A stretch of 64,000 nt of DNA from Neptunitalea chrysea (GCF_027924145.1 NZ_BRVP01000001.1:124001-188000), one strand, 5' to 3'. Positions 26,366-35,369 are shown, numbered from the stretch's first letter. Notes: generated by a model from the letters alone, not told the origin. Numbers and translations: made by a program.

Positions 26366-26989
26366 TTATTTTGTTTCTCTTTTTGAGATTTCGTCACGGA
26401 TACGCGCTGCTTTTTCGTAGTCTTCATTATTTACAGCAGTTTCCAACATTTTGTGAAGTTCACTTAAAGAGTAGGTTTTATACGATTCTTTTGAAGTAGT
26501 AGGAGCATCGGCTTCTGGTTCAATGATATCGTTTACAAGAATTTCTTCCTTGTCTTCAGCGTCTTCATTACCATCGAAGTTAAGGTGTATGCCTGCCTTG
26601 TCAAGAATGCTTTTATATGTAAAAATTGGAGCGTTAAATCGCAGTGCTAAAGCAATAGCATCACTGGTTCTGGCATCAATAATTTCTTCTATCCGATCTC
26701 TTTCGCAGATAATACTTGAATAGAAAACCCCATCTACAAGTTTGTGTATAATTACTTGTTTTACAATAATTTCAAACCTGTCGGCAAAGTTCTTGAACAA
26801 GTCATGTGTAAGGGGTCTTGGCGGTTTTATTTCTTTCTCAAGCGCAATTGCTATAGATTGCGCTTCAAAAGCACCTATAACTATTGGTAATTTTCTATCG
26901 CCATCTACTTCGTTAAGGATTAAAGCATAAGCGCCATTTTGAGTTTGGCTGTAAGATATTCCTTTAATATTAAGTTTCACTAGACTCAT
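26366..26989 (-). CDS. Bifunctional nuclease family protein with UvrB/UvrC motif
   Basis: About 207 residues from ATG 26989 (MSLVKLNIKGISYSQTQNG); an ATG two codons earlier is also possible. The N-terminal BFN/DUF151 domain shows LPIVIGAFEAQSIAIALEK, PRPLTHDLFKNF and the DARTSDAIALALRF segment. An acidic linker leads to a C-terminal UvrB/UvrC helix pair, LHKMLETAVNNEDYEKAARI. BFN proteins from plants and Thermotoga have nuclease activity in vitro, and the UVR motif suggests a protein-protein contact. It is followed 18 bases later by the nucleoside transporter, which hints at nucleic-acid salvage, though this is inference. Confidence 0.9.
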   Translation of the reverse strand: MSLVKLNIKGISYSQTQNGAYALILNEVDGDRKLPIVIGAFEAQSIAIALEKEIKPPRPLTHDLFKNFADRFEIIVKQVIIHKLVDGVFYSSIICERDRIEEIIDARTSDAIALALRFNAPIFTYKSILDKAGIHLNFDGNEDAEDKEEILVNDIIEPEADAPTTSKESYKTYSLSELHKMLETAVNNEDYEKAARIRDEISKRETK

Positions 26990-27004
26990 AAACACATAGC
27001 TTCA

Positions 27005-27056
27005 TAAAAAAAATAGGCTGTCTAAATAGGCTTTGTATTTAGACAGCCTTTTTGAG
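27005..27056 (-). terminator. Terminator of the etfBA operon
   Basis: AGGCTGTCTAAAT (27015-27027) pairs perfectly with ATTTAGACAGCCT (27037-27049). On the minus strand a T run follows (A at 27005-27013), placing it right after etfA. Confidence 0.87.
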
Positions 27057-27074
27057 TGGCACAAGTTAAAAAAA

Positions 27075-28037
27075 TTATGTATTATTCGCCTTATATTCTT
27101 TTAATTTTTCTATGAGTTGTGGTACAACCTCAAAAGCATCTCCTACAACACCGTAATCAGCGGCTTTAAAAAACGGTGCTTCAGGGTCGTTATTAATAAC
27201 TACTTTTACTTTTGATGCATTCACCCCTGCTAAATGTTGTATGGCTCCTGAGATACCAATAGCTATGTAAAGGTTAGAAGCAACCGGCTTACCAGTTTGC
27301 CCTACATGTTCACCATGTGGTCTCCAACCAAGATCTGATACTGGTTTAGAACAAGCAGTAGCCGCACCAAGTACGTCAGCTAATTCTTCTATCATACCCC
27401 AATTTTCTGGTCCTTTTAAACCACGTCCACCAGAAACTACAATTTCGGCATCGGCAATGGTTACTTTACCGGTAGCTTTATCTGTACTTAGTACTTTACT
27501 AGAGCTTTCTACAATGGTTGGAGCAAAATCTTCGGTTGTACAAGTGGTTTGCTCTTCTTTTAATCCAAAAGAATTTTTTGCTAATCCAATAACAGCTTTC
27601 TCTGTATCTACTTGAGTTAAAGCAAAAGCTTTATTGGTAAAAGTGGTACGTTTCACTTTTAAAGGATTAGTGCTTTCTGGTAATGAAACTACATTAGGAG
27701 CATATCCTGCGTTTAATTTAACGGCTACCATAGGGGCTAAGAACTTGTCGTTTGCAGAAGATCCTAAAACTACTAAAGTAGCAGTTTCTTTTTCTGCAGC
27801 CTGTAAAATGGTGTCGGCATATAAAGTGGCGTTAAATTCGCTTAGGTTCTCATTTTTCACATTTAATACTTTAGATACACCATAGGTCCCTAAAGTATCA
27901 GTGTCATCTGTGTTAAATGAAACAGCTGTTACACTTAATCCGTTTTGCGCTGCTATGGCAGCAGCATATGAAGCTACTTCAAAAGCAGCTTTTTTTAATT
28001 TTCCGTTTTCGGATTCTGTATATATTAAAATTGACAT
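27075..28037 (-). CDS. etfA: Electron transfer flavoprotein subunit alpha
   Basis: Second gene of the etfBA operon; the heterodimer carries electrons from acyl-CoA dehydrogenases to ETF-quinone oxidoreductase. It has 320 residues, as usual. The C-terminal FAD domain is clear: VVSGGRGLKGPENWGMIEEL, the TACSKPVSDLGWRPHGEHVG region, QTGKPVASNLYIAIGISGAI, QHLAGVNASKVKVVINNDPE and APFFKAADYGVVGD. It lies 25 bases after etfB. Confidence 0.97.
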   Translation of the reverse strand: MSILIYTESENGKLKKAAFEVASYAAAIAAQNGLSVTAVSFNTDDTDTLGTYGVSKVLNVKNENLSEFNATLYADTILQAAEKETATLVVLGSSANDKFLAPMVAVKLNAGYAPNVVSLPESTNPLKVKRTTFTNKAFALTQVDTEKAVIGLAKNSFGLKEEQTTCTTEDFAPTIVESSSKVLSTDKATGKVTIADAEIVVSGGRGLKGPENWGMIEELADVLGAATACSKPVSDLGWRPHGEHVGQTGKPVASNLYIAIGISGAIQHLAGVNASKVKVVINNDPEAPFFKAADYGVVGDAFEVVPQLIEKLKEYKANNT

Positions 28038-28062
28038 TCTCTCTTGTTTTAATGGGTTTGTA

Positions 28063-28809
28063 TTAAATTACCTTAGCTTCGTTATGTAACAAACTAATTA
28101 ATTCATCCAGATTATCAGGACTTACTAATTTTACATCTCCTTTAGCAGCAGGCTTTTCGAAAGAAGTTATTTGTGTTTGTGCTTCTACAGCTTCTGGTTC
28201 TAAAACCGCAAGTTGTTTTTTACGAGCCATCATAATTCCACGCATGTTCGGAATTCTAAGGTCTTTTTCTTCAACTAATCCTTTTTGTGCACCAATAACT
28301 AATGGTAAGGTAGTTTCAATCTCTTCTTTACCACCATCTATTTCACGTGTAGCTTTTGCGGTTGTTCCTTCAACTTCAAGACCAATACACATGTTTACAA
28401 AGTTTGCTCCGGTAAGTGTAGCTAACATTCCCGGAACCATTCCTCCGTTATAGTCTATAGATTCTCTGCCGGCAATAACCAAGTCGTACTGACCATCGGC
28501 TACCACTTTTGCTAATTGTTTTGCTACAAAAAAGCCATCGGTAGGGGTTGCATTAATTCTAATTGCTTCATCTGCTCCAATGGCAAGTGCTTTACGTAGT
28601 GTAGGTTCGGTATCTGCAGTGCCAACATTAACTACGGTTATAGAAGCGCCTTGCTTCTCTTTAAACCACATGGCTCTGGTTAAGCCAAATTCATCATTTG
28701 GGTTAATTACAAATTGCACACCGTTCTTGTCAAACTCTGTATCATTGTTAGCAAAGTTTATTTTAGACGTAGTATCGGGTACATGACTAATGCAAACTAA
28801 TATCTTCAT
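28063..28809 (-). CDS. etfB: Electron transfer flavoprotein subunit beta
   Basis: First gene of etfBA, 248 residues. It starts MKILVCISHVPDTTSKINF and contains NPNDEFGLTRAMWFKEKQGA, the DLVIAGRESIDYNGGMVPGM nucleotide-binding stretch and LPLVIGAQKGLVEEKDLRIP followed by the conserved NMRGIMMARKK recognition loop that docks onto dehydrogenases. A long palindrome lies 62 bases upstream of the start and may control the operon. Confidence 0.97.
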   Translation of the reverse strand: MKILVCISHVPDTTSKINFANNDTEFDKNGVQFVINPNDEFGLTRAMWFKEKQGASITVVNVGTADTEPTLRKALAIGADEAIRINATPTDGFFVAKQLAKVVADGQYDLVIAGRESIDYNGGMVPGMLATLTGANFVNMCIGLEVEGTTAKATREIDGGKEEIETTLPLVIGAQKGLVEEKDLRIPNMRGIMMARKKQLAVLEPEAVEAQTQITSFEKPAAKGDVKLVSPDNLDELISLLHNEAKVI

Positions 28810-28870
28810 TTTAGTATAATTTTTTTAAGAAATCAATAATTTAAACACGAAGTTAATGATAATTTTTAAA

Positions 28871-28894
28871 ATATACTATGCACGCATAGTATAT
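28871..28894. promoter_or_regulatory. Long palindrome in the etfB/pdhB divergent region
   Basis: ATATACTATGC (28871-28881) and GCATAGTATAT (28884-28894) form perfect eleven-base arms around two bases. This looks like an operator for a dimeric regulator, such as one of TetR type; no T run follows on either side. The divergent spacer 28810-29205 (396 bases) otherwise holds no gene. A TATTTTTG box at 29130-29137 could be the -7 element of the rightward gene, giving a leader of about 60 bases. Confidence 0.5.
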
Positions 28895-29205
28895 TTTTTA
28901 CTCAAAATCAGTAAATAATCGGAAGTATTGATTTTATTGATATTTGTATCCTAACAAATTTACTTTAGAAATAGGTTTTAAAGAAATTACGACGTTCTTT
29001 TTAAGAAACCTTAGGAGATTTAGGTTAGGGTTTGTTATATTTTTATTTAAAATAGAGAAAAGCGTTAAGTAAACTCTCTTTTATCGGTTTTTAATTGAAA
29101 ACTTATTAAAATAGTTTTTAAAGAATTACTATTTTTGTGAAGCCGATTTTTTAATCTGCATAAATAAGTTATATAGAAAGTAAAAAAATATTCAAAAAAG
29201 TTTCA

Positions 29206-30183
29206 ATGAGAACAATTCAATTTAGAGAAGCAGTTTGCGAGGCCATGAGCGAGGAAATGCGCACAGATGAGTCTATTTATCTTTTGGGTGAGGAAGTTGC
29301 AGAATACAACGGTGCTTACAAAGCTTCTAAAGGTATGTTAGACGAATTTGGTCCTAAACGTGTTATTGATACTCCTATTGCAGAACTTGGTTTTGCTGGT
29401 ATAGCAGTAGGTTCTGCTATGAATGGAAATCGCCCTATAGTAGAGTTCATGACTTTCAACTTCTCATTGGTAGGTATAGATCAGATTATTAATAATGCAG
29501 CTAAAATACGTCAGATGTCTGGCGGTCAGTTTAATTGTTCTATCGTATTTAGAGGGCCAACAGCATCTGCTGGTCAGTTGGCAGCTACCCACTCACAAGC
29601 ATTTGAGAACTGGTTTGCAAACTGTCCTGGTTTAAAAGTTGTTGTTCCATCAAATCCTTACGATGCAAAAGGATTATTGAAATCGGCTATCAGAGACAAT
29701 GACCCTGTAATCTTTATGGAGTCTGAACAAATGTATGGAGATAAAGGAGAAGTGCCAGAAGGAGAATATACTATTCCATTAGGAGTTGCAGATATTAAAA
29801 GAGAAGGTACAGATGTAACCGTTGTTTCTTTTGGTAAAATTATTAAAGAGGCTTATGTTGCTGCTGATGAGTTGGCAAAAGAAGGAATTAGCTGTGAGGT
29901 TATTGATATTCGTACAGTACGTCCTTTAGATTATGATACGATTTTAAAATCTGTTAAGAAAACAAATCGTTTAGTAATTTTAGAAGAAGCATGGCCATTT
30001 GGTAACGTTGCTACTGAGATTACGTTTCAGGTACAATCTCAAGCATTCGATTTCTTAGATGCACCTATACAAAAAATTAATACTGCCGATACACCAGCGC
30101 CTTATTCTCCAGTTTTATTAAAAGAGTGGTTGCCAAATAGCGAAGATGTTATTAAAGCGGTAAAAAAAGTGATGTACAAATAA
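29206..30183 (+). CDS. Pyruvate dehydrogenase E1 component, beta subunit
   Basis: 325 residues. The beta subunit of the heterotetrameric thiamine-diphosphate E1 enzyme opens the conversion of pyruvate to acetyl-CoA. It shows YLLGEEVAEYNGAYKASKGM with the Glu that activates the cofactor, RVIDTPIAELGFAGIAVGSA, FRGPTASAGQLAATHSQAFE, PSNPYDAKGLLKSAIRDNDP and the C-terminal DIRTVRPLDYDTI and LEEAWPFGNVATE. The QFNCSIVFRGPTASAGQLAA context fits pyruvate rather than branched-chain enzymes. The alpha subunit is not adjacent, common in this group. A terminator follows. Confidence 0.93.
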   Translation: MRTIQFREAVCEAMSEEMRTDESIYLLGEEVAEYNGAYKASKGMLDEFGPKRVIDTPIAELGFAGIAVGSAMNGNRPIVEFMTFNFSLVGIDQIINNAAKIRQMSGGQFNCSIVFRGPTASAGQLAATHSQAFENWFANCPGLKVVVPSNPYDAKGLLKSAIRDNDPVIFMESEQMYGDKGEVPEGEYTIPLGVADIKREGTDVTVVSFGKIIKEAYVAADELAKEGISCEVIDIRTVRPLDYDTILKSVKKTNRLVILEEAWPFGNVATEITFQVQSQAFDFLDAPIQKINTADTPAPYSPVLLKEWLPNSEDVIKAVKKVMYK

Positions 30184-30205
30184 AAATAAAACTTTAGCGT
30201 TATAG

Positions 30206-30232
30206 AACTTCACCGTATGGTGAAGTTTTTTT
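30206..30232 (+). terminator. Terminator after the PDH E1 beta gene
   Basis: AACTTCACC and GGTGAAGTT form perfect nine-base arms around GTAT, followed by seven T. Confidence 0.87.
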
Positions 30233-30257
30233 ATTTTGTACCCATACTAAATTCTAT

Positions 30258-32756
30258 ATGACTCAAAAATTATTAGTTTACTGCTGCTTATTTTTCTACT
30301 GCTCGCTTTTTGCCCAAACTAAAGTAGGAGGGAGGGTTATAGATGAAAGCGGAGAGCCCATTGCGTTTGCTAACGTAATGTTTAAAGAAAACCCAACGGT
30401 TGGTGTAATTACCAATGATGACGGAACCTTTTACCTTGAGACAGATGAAACCTATAAAGTATTAACGGTTTCGTTATTGGGCTTTGCTGCTCAAGATATA
30501 GATCTTACCAAGAAGGTAACTTATAATTTAGAAGTGGTACTTACTGAGGGAGAGCAATTAGATGAGGTTGTGGTGTATTTTGGTAAAACCTCAAAAAAAA
30601 ATAACCCTGCCATAGATATACTTAAGAAGATATGGGCAAAGAAAAGAGATAATGGGTTAAATAGGTTTAAACAATATGAGTTTGATAAGTATGAAAAAGT
30701 TGAATTTGATTTAAATACCATAGATAGTACACTTGTAAATAGTAAACTCTTTAAAGGAATGGAGTTTATTTTTAAAGAAGTAGACACGTCTAGCATTACT
30801 GGTAAAACGTATTTGCCTATGTTTATTAATGAGGCTGTTTACGAAGTGTATGGTGATAATAAATTGGGTAAGCAAGTAGAAAGACTTACAGGAAATAGAA
30901 ACTCAGGGTTTAGTTCTAATCAAAATATAATATCGTTTGTTCAGGATTTGTATTCTGAGTATAATATCTACAATAATTATATGGTGTTTTTTGATAAGAG
31001 CTTTACCAGTCCTTTATCAAAAACAGGGGTAGACGTTTATAACTATGTTTTAAACGATAGTACTTTTATTGATAATAAATGGTGTTATAATATTGTATAC
31101 TATCCGAGAAGAAAGAATGAACTCACCTTTAAGGGAGATTTTTGGGTAAACGATACTACTTTTGCTGTTAAGAATATTAATCTACAGGTAACTCGTAGTG
31201 CTAATATTAACTGGGTAAAAGATATATACATAGAACAAGATTTTGAAGTAGTGAATGACTCTACCTTTCTACTAAAACGCGATTACATGATGAGTGATTT
31301 TAGTTTAAATAAGAAAGAGAAATCAAGAGGTATTTATGGTAAACGAACTACGGTATATGATAATTATGTTTTTGATAAGGAAAAGCCAAGAAGCTTTTAT
31401 GAGGCTAAAGTAGATCCGTATAATGAGAAAGCATATAATAGGGATGATACTTTTTGGGAAAACAGTAGGCTAGAAGAGCTTAATAAAGATGAGCGTAAGG
31501 TGTATAATATGCTTGATACTCTTAAGACTGTGCCTAAGTTTAAAAGACTATATAGTTTAGCCAGTATTTTAGGATCTGGTTACATAGAGTTTGATAAGAT
31601 GAATTTTGATTTTGGTCCCATATTTTCAACCTTTGGATATAACGAACGAGAAGGTGTTAGAGTAAGAGCTGGGGGTAGAACATATTTTGGTCAGAATGAT
31701 AAGTGGCGTATCGAAGGATACACGGCTTACGGTTTTAAAGATAATCAATTTAAGTACGGTATTTCTGGAAAAATATTACTAGACCGTAAAAATCGTTTAA
31801 TTATATCGGCTGGTAATAGAAGAGATATTGAACAAATAGGGGTGAGTTTAACATCTACGAATGATGTTTTAGGAAGAAGTTTTGCTTCGTCATCTGTGTT
31901 TACTTCAGGGTCTAATAATACCTTAACAAATATCAATCTTTCTACCGTTGCTGTTGAATTTGAACCGGCTAAAAATTTAATATTAAAAACACAGGGTTCT
32001 TACAGGATGCTACGTTCTGCATTACCCGATATTTTTAGCTTGAGTTATGTTGATTCTGAATCTCTAACTGGAGTTGAAAATGAAACCAATCAATTAGATA
32101 TTATTACTTCTTTAGAGTATACTCCAAAGCGTAAGACTATTGGTTACGGAGTAGAACGAAGAAATGTGAATGATGATTATGCTAGATACATGGTGCTTTA
32201 TACTGGTGGTTTGAAAGGGATGGTAGATAGCGATTTTGATTATCAGAAGATTCAATTGTATTATAGGCAGCCTATAAATATTGGAGGTTTTGGTAGGTTA
32301 ACGTCTACTATAGAAGCAGGAAAAACATTTGGTGAAGTACCATTGAGTTTATTAAGTGTAATACCAGGTAATCAAACCTATTTTTCTATATTTAATACGT
32401 TTCCAAATTTAGATTTTTATGAATTCGTGACAGATTCATACGTGTCATTACACTTAGAGCATAATTTTAATGGACGATTATTTTCTAGAATTCCGTTTTT
32501 ACGAAAATTAAATTGGAGAGAGATAGTAGGTGTACGAGGAGCGTATGGAACGTTGTCTGATGAAAATATAGCGCTTAGCGCACCTGCATCAATAGTATTA
32601 CAGGCACCGGATTCTAAGCCTTACTGGGAGTATTCTTTTGGGATAGGGAATATTTTTAAAGTATTTAGAATCGACTTTAATTTTAGAGGTAATTATTTAG
32701 ACACGCCCGGTGCAAGACCTTTTAGTGTAACAGGAGCATTTGGGTTTTATTTTTAA
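30258..32756 (+). CDS. DUF5686 and carboxypeptidase-regulatory-like domain outer-membrane protein
   Basis: 832 residues. A signal peptide (LLVYCCLFFYCSLFAQ) is followed by a CarboxypepD_reg-like domain of about 80 residues (VGGRVIDESGEPIAFANVMF, then VLTVSLLGFAAQDIDL). The long DUF5686 region carries stretches such as YNIVYYPRRKNELTFKGDFW and NDTTFAVKNINLQVTRSANI, then a predicted C-terminal barrel ending DTPGARPFSVTGAFGFYF. The family is confined to Bacteroidetes and is located in the outer membrane; its role is unknown. It stands between a terminator and the pyrophosphatase gene and has its own start 25 bases after that terminator. Confidence 0.88.
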   Translation: MTQKLLVYCCLFFYCSLFAQTKVGGRVIDESGEPIAFANVMFKENPTVGVITNDDGTFYLETDETYKVLTVSLLGFAAQDIDLTKKVTYNLEVVLTEGEQLDEVVVYFGKTSKKNNPAIDILKKIWAKKRDNGLNRFKQYEFDKYEKVEFDLNTIDSTLVNSKLFKGMEFIFKEVDTSSITGKTYLPMFINEAVYEVYGDNKLGKQVERLTGNRNSGFSSNQNIISFVQDLYSEYNIYNNYMVFFDKSFTSPLSKTGVDVYNYVLNDSTFIDNKWCYNIVYYPRRKNELTFKGDFWVNDTTFAVKNINLQVTRSANINWVKDIYIEQDFEVVNDSTFLLKRDYMMSDFSLNKKEKSRGIYGKRTTVYDNYVFDKEKPRSFYEAKVDPYNEKAYNRDDTFWENSRLEELNKDERKVYNMLDTLKTVPKFKRLYSLASILGSGYIEFDKMNFDFGPIFSTFGYNEREGVRVRAGGRTYFGQNDKWRIEGYTAYGFKDNQFKYGISGKILLDRKNRLIISAGNRRDIEQIGVSLTSTNDVLGRSFASSSVFTSGSNNTLTNINLSTVAVEFEPAKNLILKTQGSYRMLRSALPDIFSLSYVDSESLTGVENETNQLDIITSLEYTPKRKTIGYGVERRNVNDDYARYMVLYTGGLKGMVDSDFDYQKIQLYYRQPINIGGFGRLTSTIEAGKTFGEVPLSLLSVIPGNQTYFSIFNTFPNLDFYEFVTDSYVSLHLEHNFNGRLFSRIPFLRKLNWREIVGVRGAYGTLSDENIALSAPASIVLQAPDSKPYWEYSFGIGNIFKVFRIDFNFRGNYLDTPGARPFSVTGAFGFYF

Positions 32757-32805
32757 CATAGCTCATAGCGTTATTTCAATATATAGTAAGTAAGTATAAT
32801 ATATT

Positions 32806-32836
32806 TTGGTTTTTTATAGACGTTAGTCTATTTTTG
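32806..32836 (+). promoter_or_regulatory. Flavobacterial promoter of the pyrophosphatase gene
   Basis: TTG at 32806-32808 and TATTTTTG at 32829-32836, 20 bases apart, match the consensus well. The start of ppa is 27 bases downstream. Confidence 0.65.
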
Positions 32837-32862
32837 AAAAACTATCATTAAGTAATAAAATC

Positions 32863-33390
32863 ATGAGTGAAATTCCGACTTTTGACGTCCTAGTGGAGAT
32901 ACCAAAAGGAAGTAGAAACAAATTTGAATACGATTTCGAGAAAAAAAGAATCCGTTTTGACAGGGTTTTATATTCTGCAATGTTTTATCCTGCAGACTAT
33001 GGGTTTATTCCTGAAACATTAGCAGAGGACGGAGATCCTCTTGATGCAATGGTTTTCTTTACAGAACCAACTATACCAGGTTGTCTTGTAGAGGTAAAGC
33101 CAATAGCTGTTTTTAAAATGGCTGATGATAAAGGACCTGATGAAAAAATTATCTGTGTTCCTGTATCCGATCCGATTATGAACAAATTGAGTGATCTTAG
33201 CGACTTAAATATACATACCTTAAAAGAGTTTGAACACTTTTTTCAAGTATATAAAGACCTTGAACAGAAGTTTGTACAAGTTGATGGTTGGGGAGATTTA
33301 AGTGAAGCGTTAAATTACATTAAGAGTGCTAGAGACCGTTTTGAAGGGCTTTCTGAAGAAGAAAAAGCAAAATATTCAATAGATATTTAA
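32863..33390 (+). CDS. ppa: Inorganic pyrophosphatase (family I)
   Basis: Hydrolyses pyrophosphate to drive biosynthesis. It has 175 residues, the bacterial family I length. Motifs are VEIPKGSRNKFEYDFEKKRI, DRVLYSAMFYPADYGFIPET, the metal-binding EDGDPLDAMVF (D-G-D-P-x-D) and DDKGPDEKIICVPVSDP. It has its own promoter and a terminator, so it is monocistronic. Confidence 0.97.
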   Translation: MSEIPTFDVLVEIPKGSRNKFEYDFEKKRIRFDRVLYSAMFYPADYGFIPETLAEDGDPLDAMVFFTEPTIPGCLVEVKPIAVFKMADDKGPDEKIICVPVSDPIMNKLSDLSDLNIHTLKEFEHFFQVYKDLEQKFVQVDGWGDLSEALNYIKSARDRFEGLSEEEKAKYSIDI

Positions 33391-33415
33391 TTTATTGTAA
33401 AAAAATAACTATTAG

Positions 33416-33450
33416 CCTCGTTTGTTGTTAAATAGACGAGGTTTTTTTTT
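33416..33450 (+). terminator. Terminator of ppa
   Basis: CCTCGT and ACGAGG pair across a 14-base loop and are followed by nine T. Confidence 0.8.
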
Positions 33451-33532
33451 ATTTTTTAATAAAACGTTTTTTTGAGTTTGGTGGTTTAAAAAAAAAAGTT
33501 GAAATTAGGGCTGCCTAACTTAAACCAACACT

Positions 33533-33946
33533 ATGAATTTAATAAAGCTGTTTTCAAAAACCACAGGTTTTTTTGAAACTACATCTCATATGGCTTTTGC
33601 TATCAGTGAAGACTCCTCAGGGTCATCAAAAGCTTGGCAGATATCTTGGGGGAAGGGAGTTTCAGTAAACCTTAAAGTAAAAAAATTACTTAAGAAAAAA
33701 GGATTTGGTAATATAAAGTATCAGTCTCCGCATGAAGAGCATGGACACTTTGTCGTCCGTGGTTTTTGGGTTGTTGTAAAGTGTAGTAGAAATCAGGCTA
33801 ATCAGGAATATGTTTCTTATGGAATGGGAGCAGATCAGGGTAGCTATCAACATGCCGAAGAAAAAGCATTGCTTAATCTAAGGCACTATGATACTGATTG
33901 GAATGATAGTTATGGGTATTCTATTTCCAGAAAAGGAATTTTTTAG
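33533..33946 (+). CDS. Hypothetical protein, 137 aa
   Basis: I do not recognise a family. It is soluble, with no signal peptide. The sequence has a basic middle (VSVNLKVKKLLKKKGFGNIK) and a second half rich in His, Tyr and Trp (SPHEEHGHFVVRGFWVVVKC, SYQHAEEKALLNLRHYDTDW), suggesting an alpha/beta fold that could bind metal. The strand pattern and start right after an AT-rich leader support a real gene. Its stop overlaps the convergent deoxynucleoside kinase gene by four bases. Confidence 0.65.
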   Translation: MNLIKLFSKTTGFFETTSHMAFAISEDSSGSSKAWQISWGKGVSVNLKVKKLLKKKGFGNIKYQSPHEEHGHFVVRGFWVVVKCSRNQANQEYVSYGMGADQGSYQHAEEKALLNLRHYDTDWNDSYGYSISRKGIF

Positions 33947-34557
33947 AATAACCCATTTAGCTCGGCATCTATTCTATTGATGATGTCTCCTAAATCTTCC
34001 GGGTTTTCTACAAAATCTATGTTATCAACGTCCACAATAAGAAGTTTTCCTCGGTTGTAACCGTGAATCCATGCCTCGTAGCGTTCATTTAAGCGACTTA
34101 GATAGTCAATTGAAATTGTATTTTCATAATCTCGGCCTCTTTTATGAATTTGTTTTACGAGGTTTGGTATTGAACTTCTTAAATAGATAAGTAAATCTGG
34201 AGCCTGTACTAAACTTTCCATTAGTTCAAATAGAGAGGTATAGTTTTCAAAGTCTCTGTTAGTCATAAGTCCCATAGCATGTAAGTTAGGGGCAAATATG
34301 TGAGCGTCTTCGTAGATAGTTCTATCTTGAATAATGGTTTTACCACTTTGCCTTATTTTTAAAATTTGGCGGAATCTACTATTTAAGAAGTAGATTTGAA
34401 GGTTAAAACTCCATCGCTCCATTTGGTTGTAAAAATCATCTAAGTAGGGATTGTCTACAACATCTTCTAAATGTGGTTCCCAGCTAAAATGCTTTGCCAG
34501 TAACTTTGTTAATGTTGTTTTACCAGCGCCAATGTTTCCTGCTATTGCAATGTGCAT
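33943..34557 (-). CDS. Deoxynucleoside kinase (deoxyadenosine/deoxyguanosine kinase type)
   Basis: Phosphorylates deoxynucleosides for salvage. It has 204 residues, a P-loop IAGNIGAGKTTLTKLLAKHF at the start, the substrate Glu in PHLEDVVDNPYL, the QDRTIYEDAHIF segment holding the DR(S/T) motif, LLIYLRSSIPNLVKQIHKRG for the lid and RDYENTISIDYLSRLNERYE. These match the dGK/dAK family of Bacillus and Bacteroidetes. Its ATG directly follows the stop of the upstream gene (TAGATG), so translation is likely coupled. Confidence 0.93.
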   Translation of the reverse strand: MHIAIAGNIGAGKTTLTKLLAKHFSWEPHLEDVVDNPYLDDFYNQMERWSFNLQIYFLNSRFRQILKIRQSGKTIIQDRTIYEDAHIFAPNLHAMGLMTNRDFENYTSLFELMESLVQAPDLLIYLRSSIPNLVKQIHKRGRDYENTISIDYLSRLNERYEAWIHGYNRGKLLIVDVDNIDFVENPEDLGDIINRIDAELNGLF

Positions 34558-35337
34558 CTATTTGTTGTTTTGTTTAGAGTAAACTCTCAATTGTTTTTTT
34601 TCTTGATAAATATACAAGTTATCTCTGTTTAGAGAAACATATTCCGAAAAATTGTCGGTATCTATATTTATAGGGGTTAGTTCACTGTTATTTAATTGTA
34701 AAATTTGGTTGTTTACAACTACCATGATATCCTTTTTATCTGATATTAATAGTTTGCCATTTGTGCAAGGTATTTTTGTTAATAGACTTCCGTAGGTGTT
34801 GTATTGATAGATAAATTTATCGCTTAAAACCCAGCAAAAATTGTAGTTGCTTTTCATGTCTAAAACTTTTTCATGTATAGGAAAACCAATTTTGGTAGAT
34901 TGCTCGGTTTGGTAGTTGTAAAGTTCAAGTTGTTGAGTGTTAGTGTCAAAAACCCAAATGTTTTGAGAGGAGCCTGTTGTTGCAAACTGAATATTTTTAA
35001 AAGATCCGTTTAGCGAAAAATTGATTTTGTAAAACTCGTTAAGCGCATTGTCTAGTATTACTACCGTATTAAATTTTTTGTATAATACTGTTATTCGTAA
35101 TGGATTTAAAATGTCGACAGAAGAAATACTATCTAGCAGTATATTATTATAAGATGTAATCGTTTGTTTTTGTTGTTTAATAAGAGTGTTTCCTTGGCTG
35201 TAATAGAAGTTTTCAAAATCATCGACCCCATAAAAGGCAGAGGCTTTAAAATTCAAAGAATCCTTTTTTAAATAGCTTACGGTAGATTGTCCGTAATTGG
35301 CTATTGAGAAGAGAAATAGTATAAAGAAAAAACGCAT
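34558..35337 (-). CDS. Secreted hypothetical protein, probable beta-propeller
   Basis: 259 residues with a signal peptide (MRFFFILFLFSIANYGQS). The mature part shows repeated short strands with Trp/Tyr-containing blades (NIWVFDTNTQQLELYNYQTE, FCWVLSDKFIYQYNTYGSLL, LLISDKKDIMVVVNNQILQL), suggesting a propeller of five or so blades. No enzyme motif is visible. The start codon lies inside the 3' arm of a strong hairpin terminator of the upstream operon, and the hairpin's T run encodes the Phe run of the signal peptide. It is translationally coupled to the kinase gene downstream. Confidence 0.8.
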   Translation of the reverse strand: MRFFFILFLFSIANYGQSTVSYLKKDSLNFKASAFYGVDDFENFYYSQGNTLIKQQKQTITSYNNILLDSISSVDILNPLRITVLYKKFNTVVILDNALNEFYKINFSLNGSFKNIQFATTGSSQNIWVFDTNTQQLELYNYQTEQSTKIGFPIHEKVLDMKSNYNFCWVLSDKFIYQYNTYGSLLTKIPCTNGKLLISDKKDIMVVVNNQILQLNNSELTPINIDTDNFSEYVSLNRDNLYIYQEKKQLRVYSKQNNK

Positions 35338-35369
35338 TTAGTATTTTTTTATAAAAATACTAAATGCGT
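35332..35369 (-). terminator. Strong terminator hairpin containing the next gene's start codon
   Basis: Seventeen-base perfect arms (35353-35369 and 35332-35348) enclose a four-base loop. On the minus strand the 3' arm ends in ATGCGT and is followed by six T, making an ideal intrinsic terminator for the DUF4270/OMP operon. The ATG at 35337-35335 within that arm is the start of the propeller gene, so the element can both stop transcription and hide that start codon. Confidence 0.75.
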
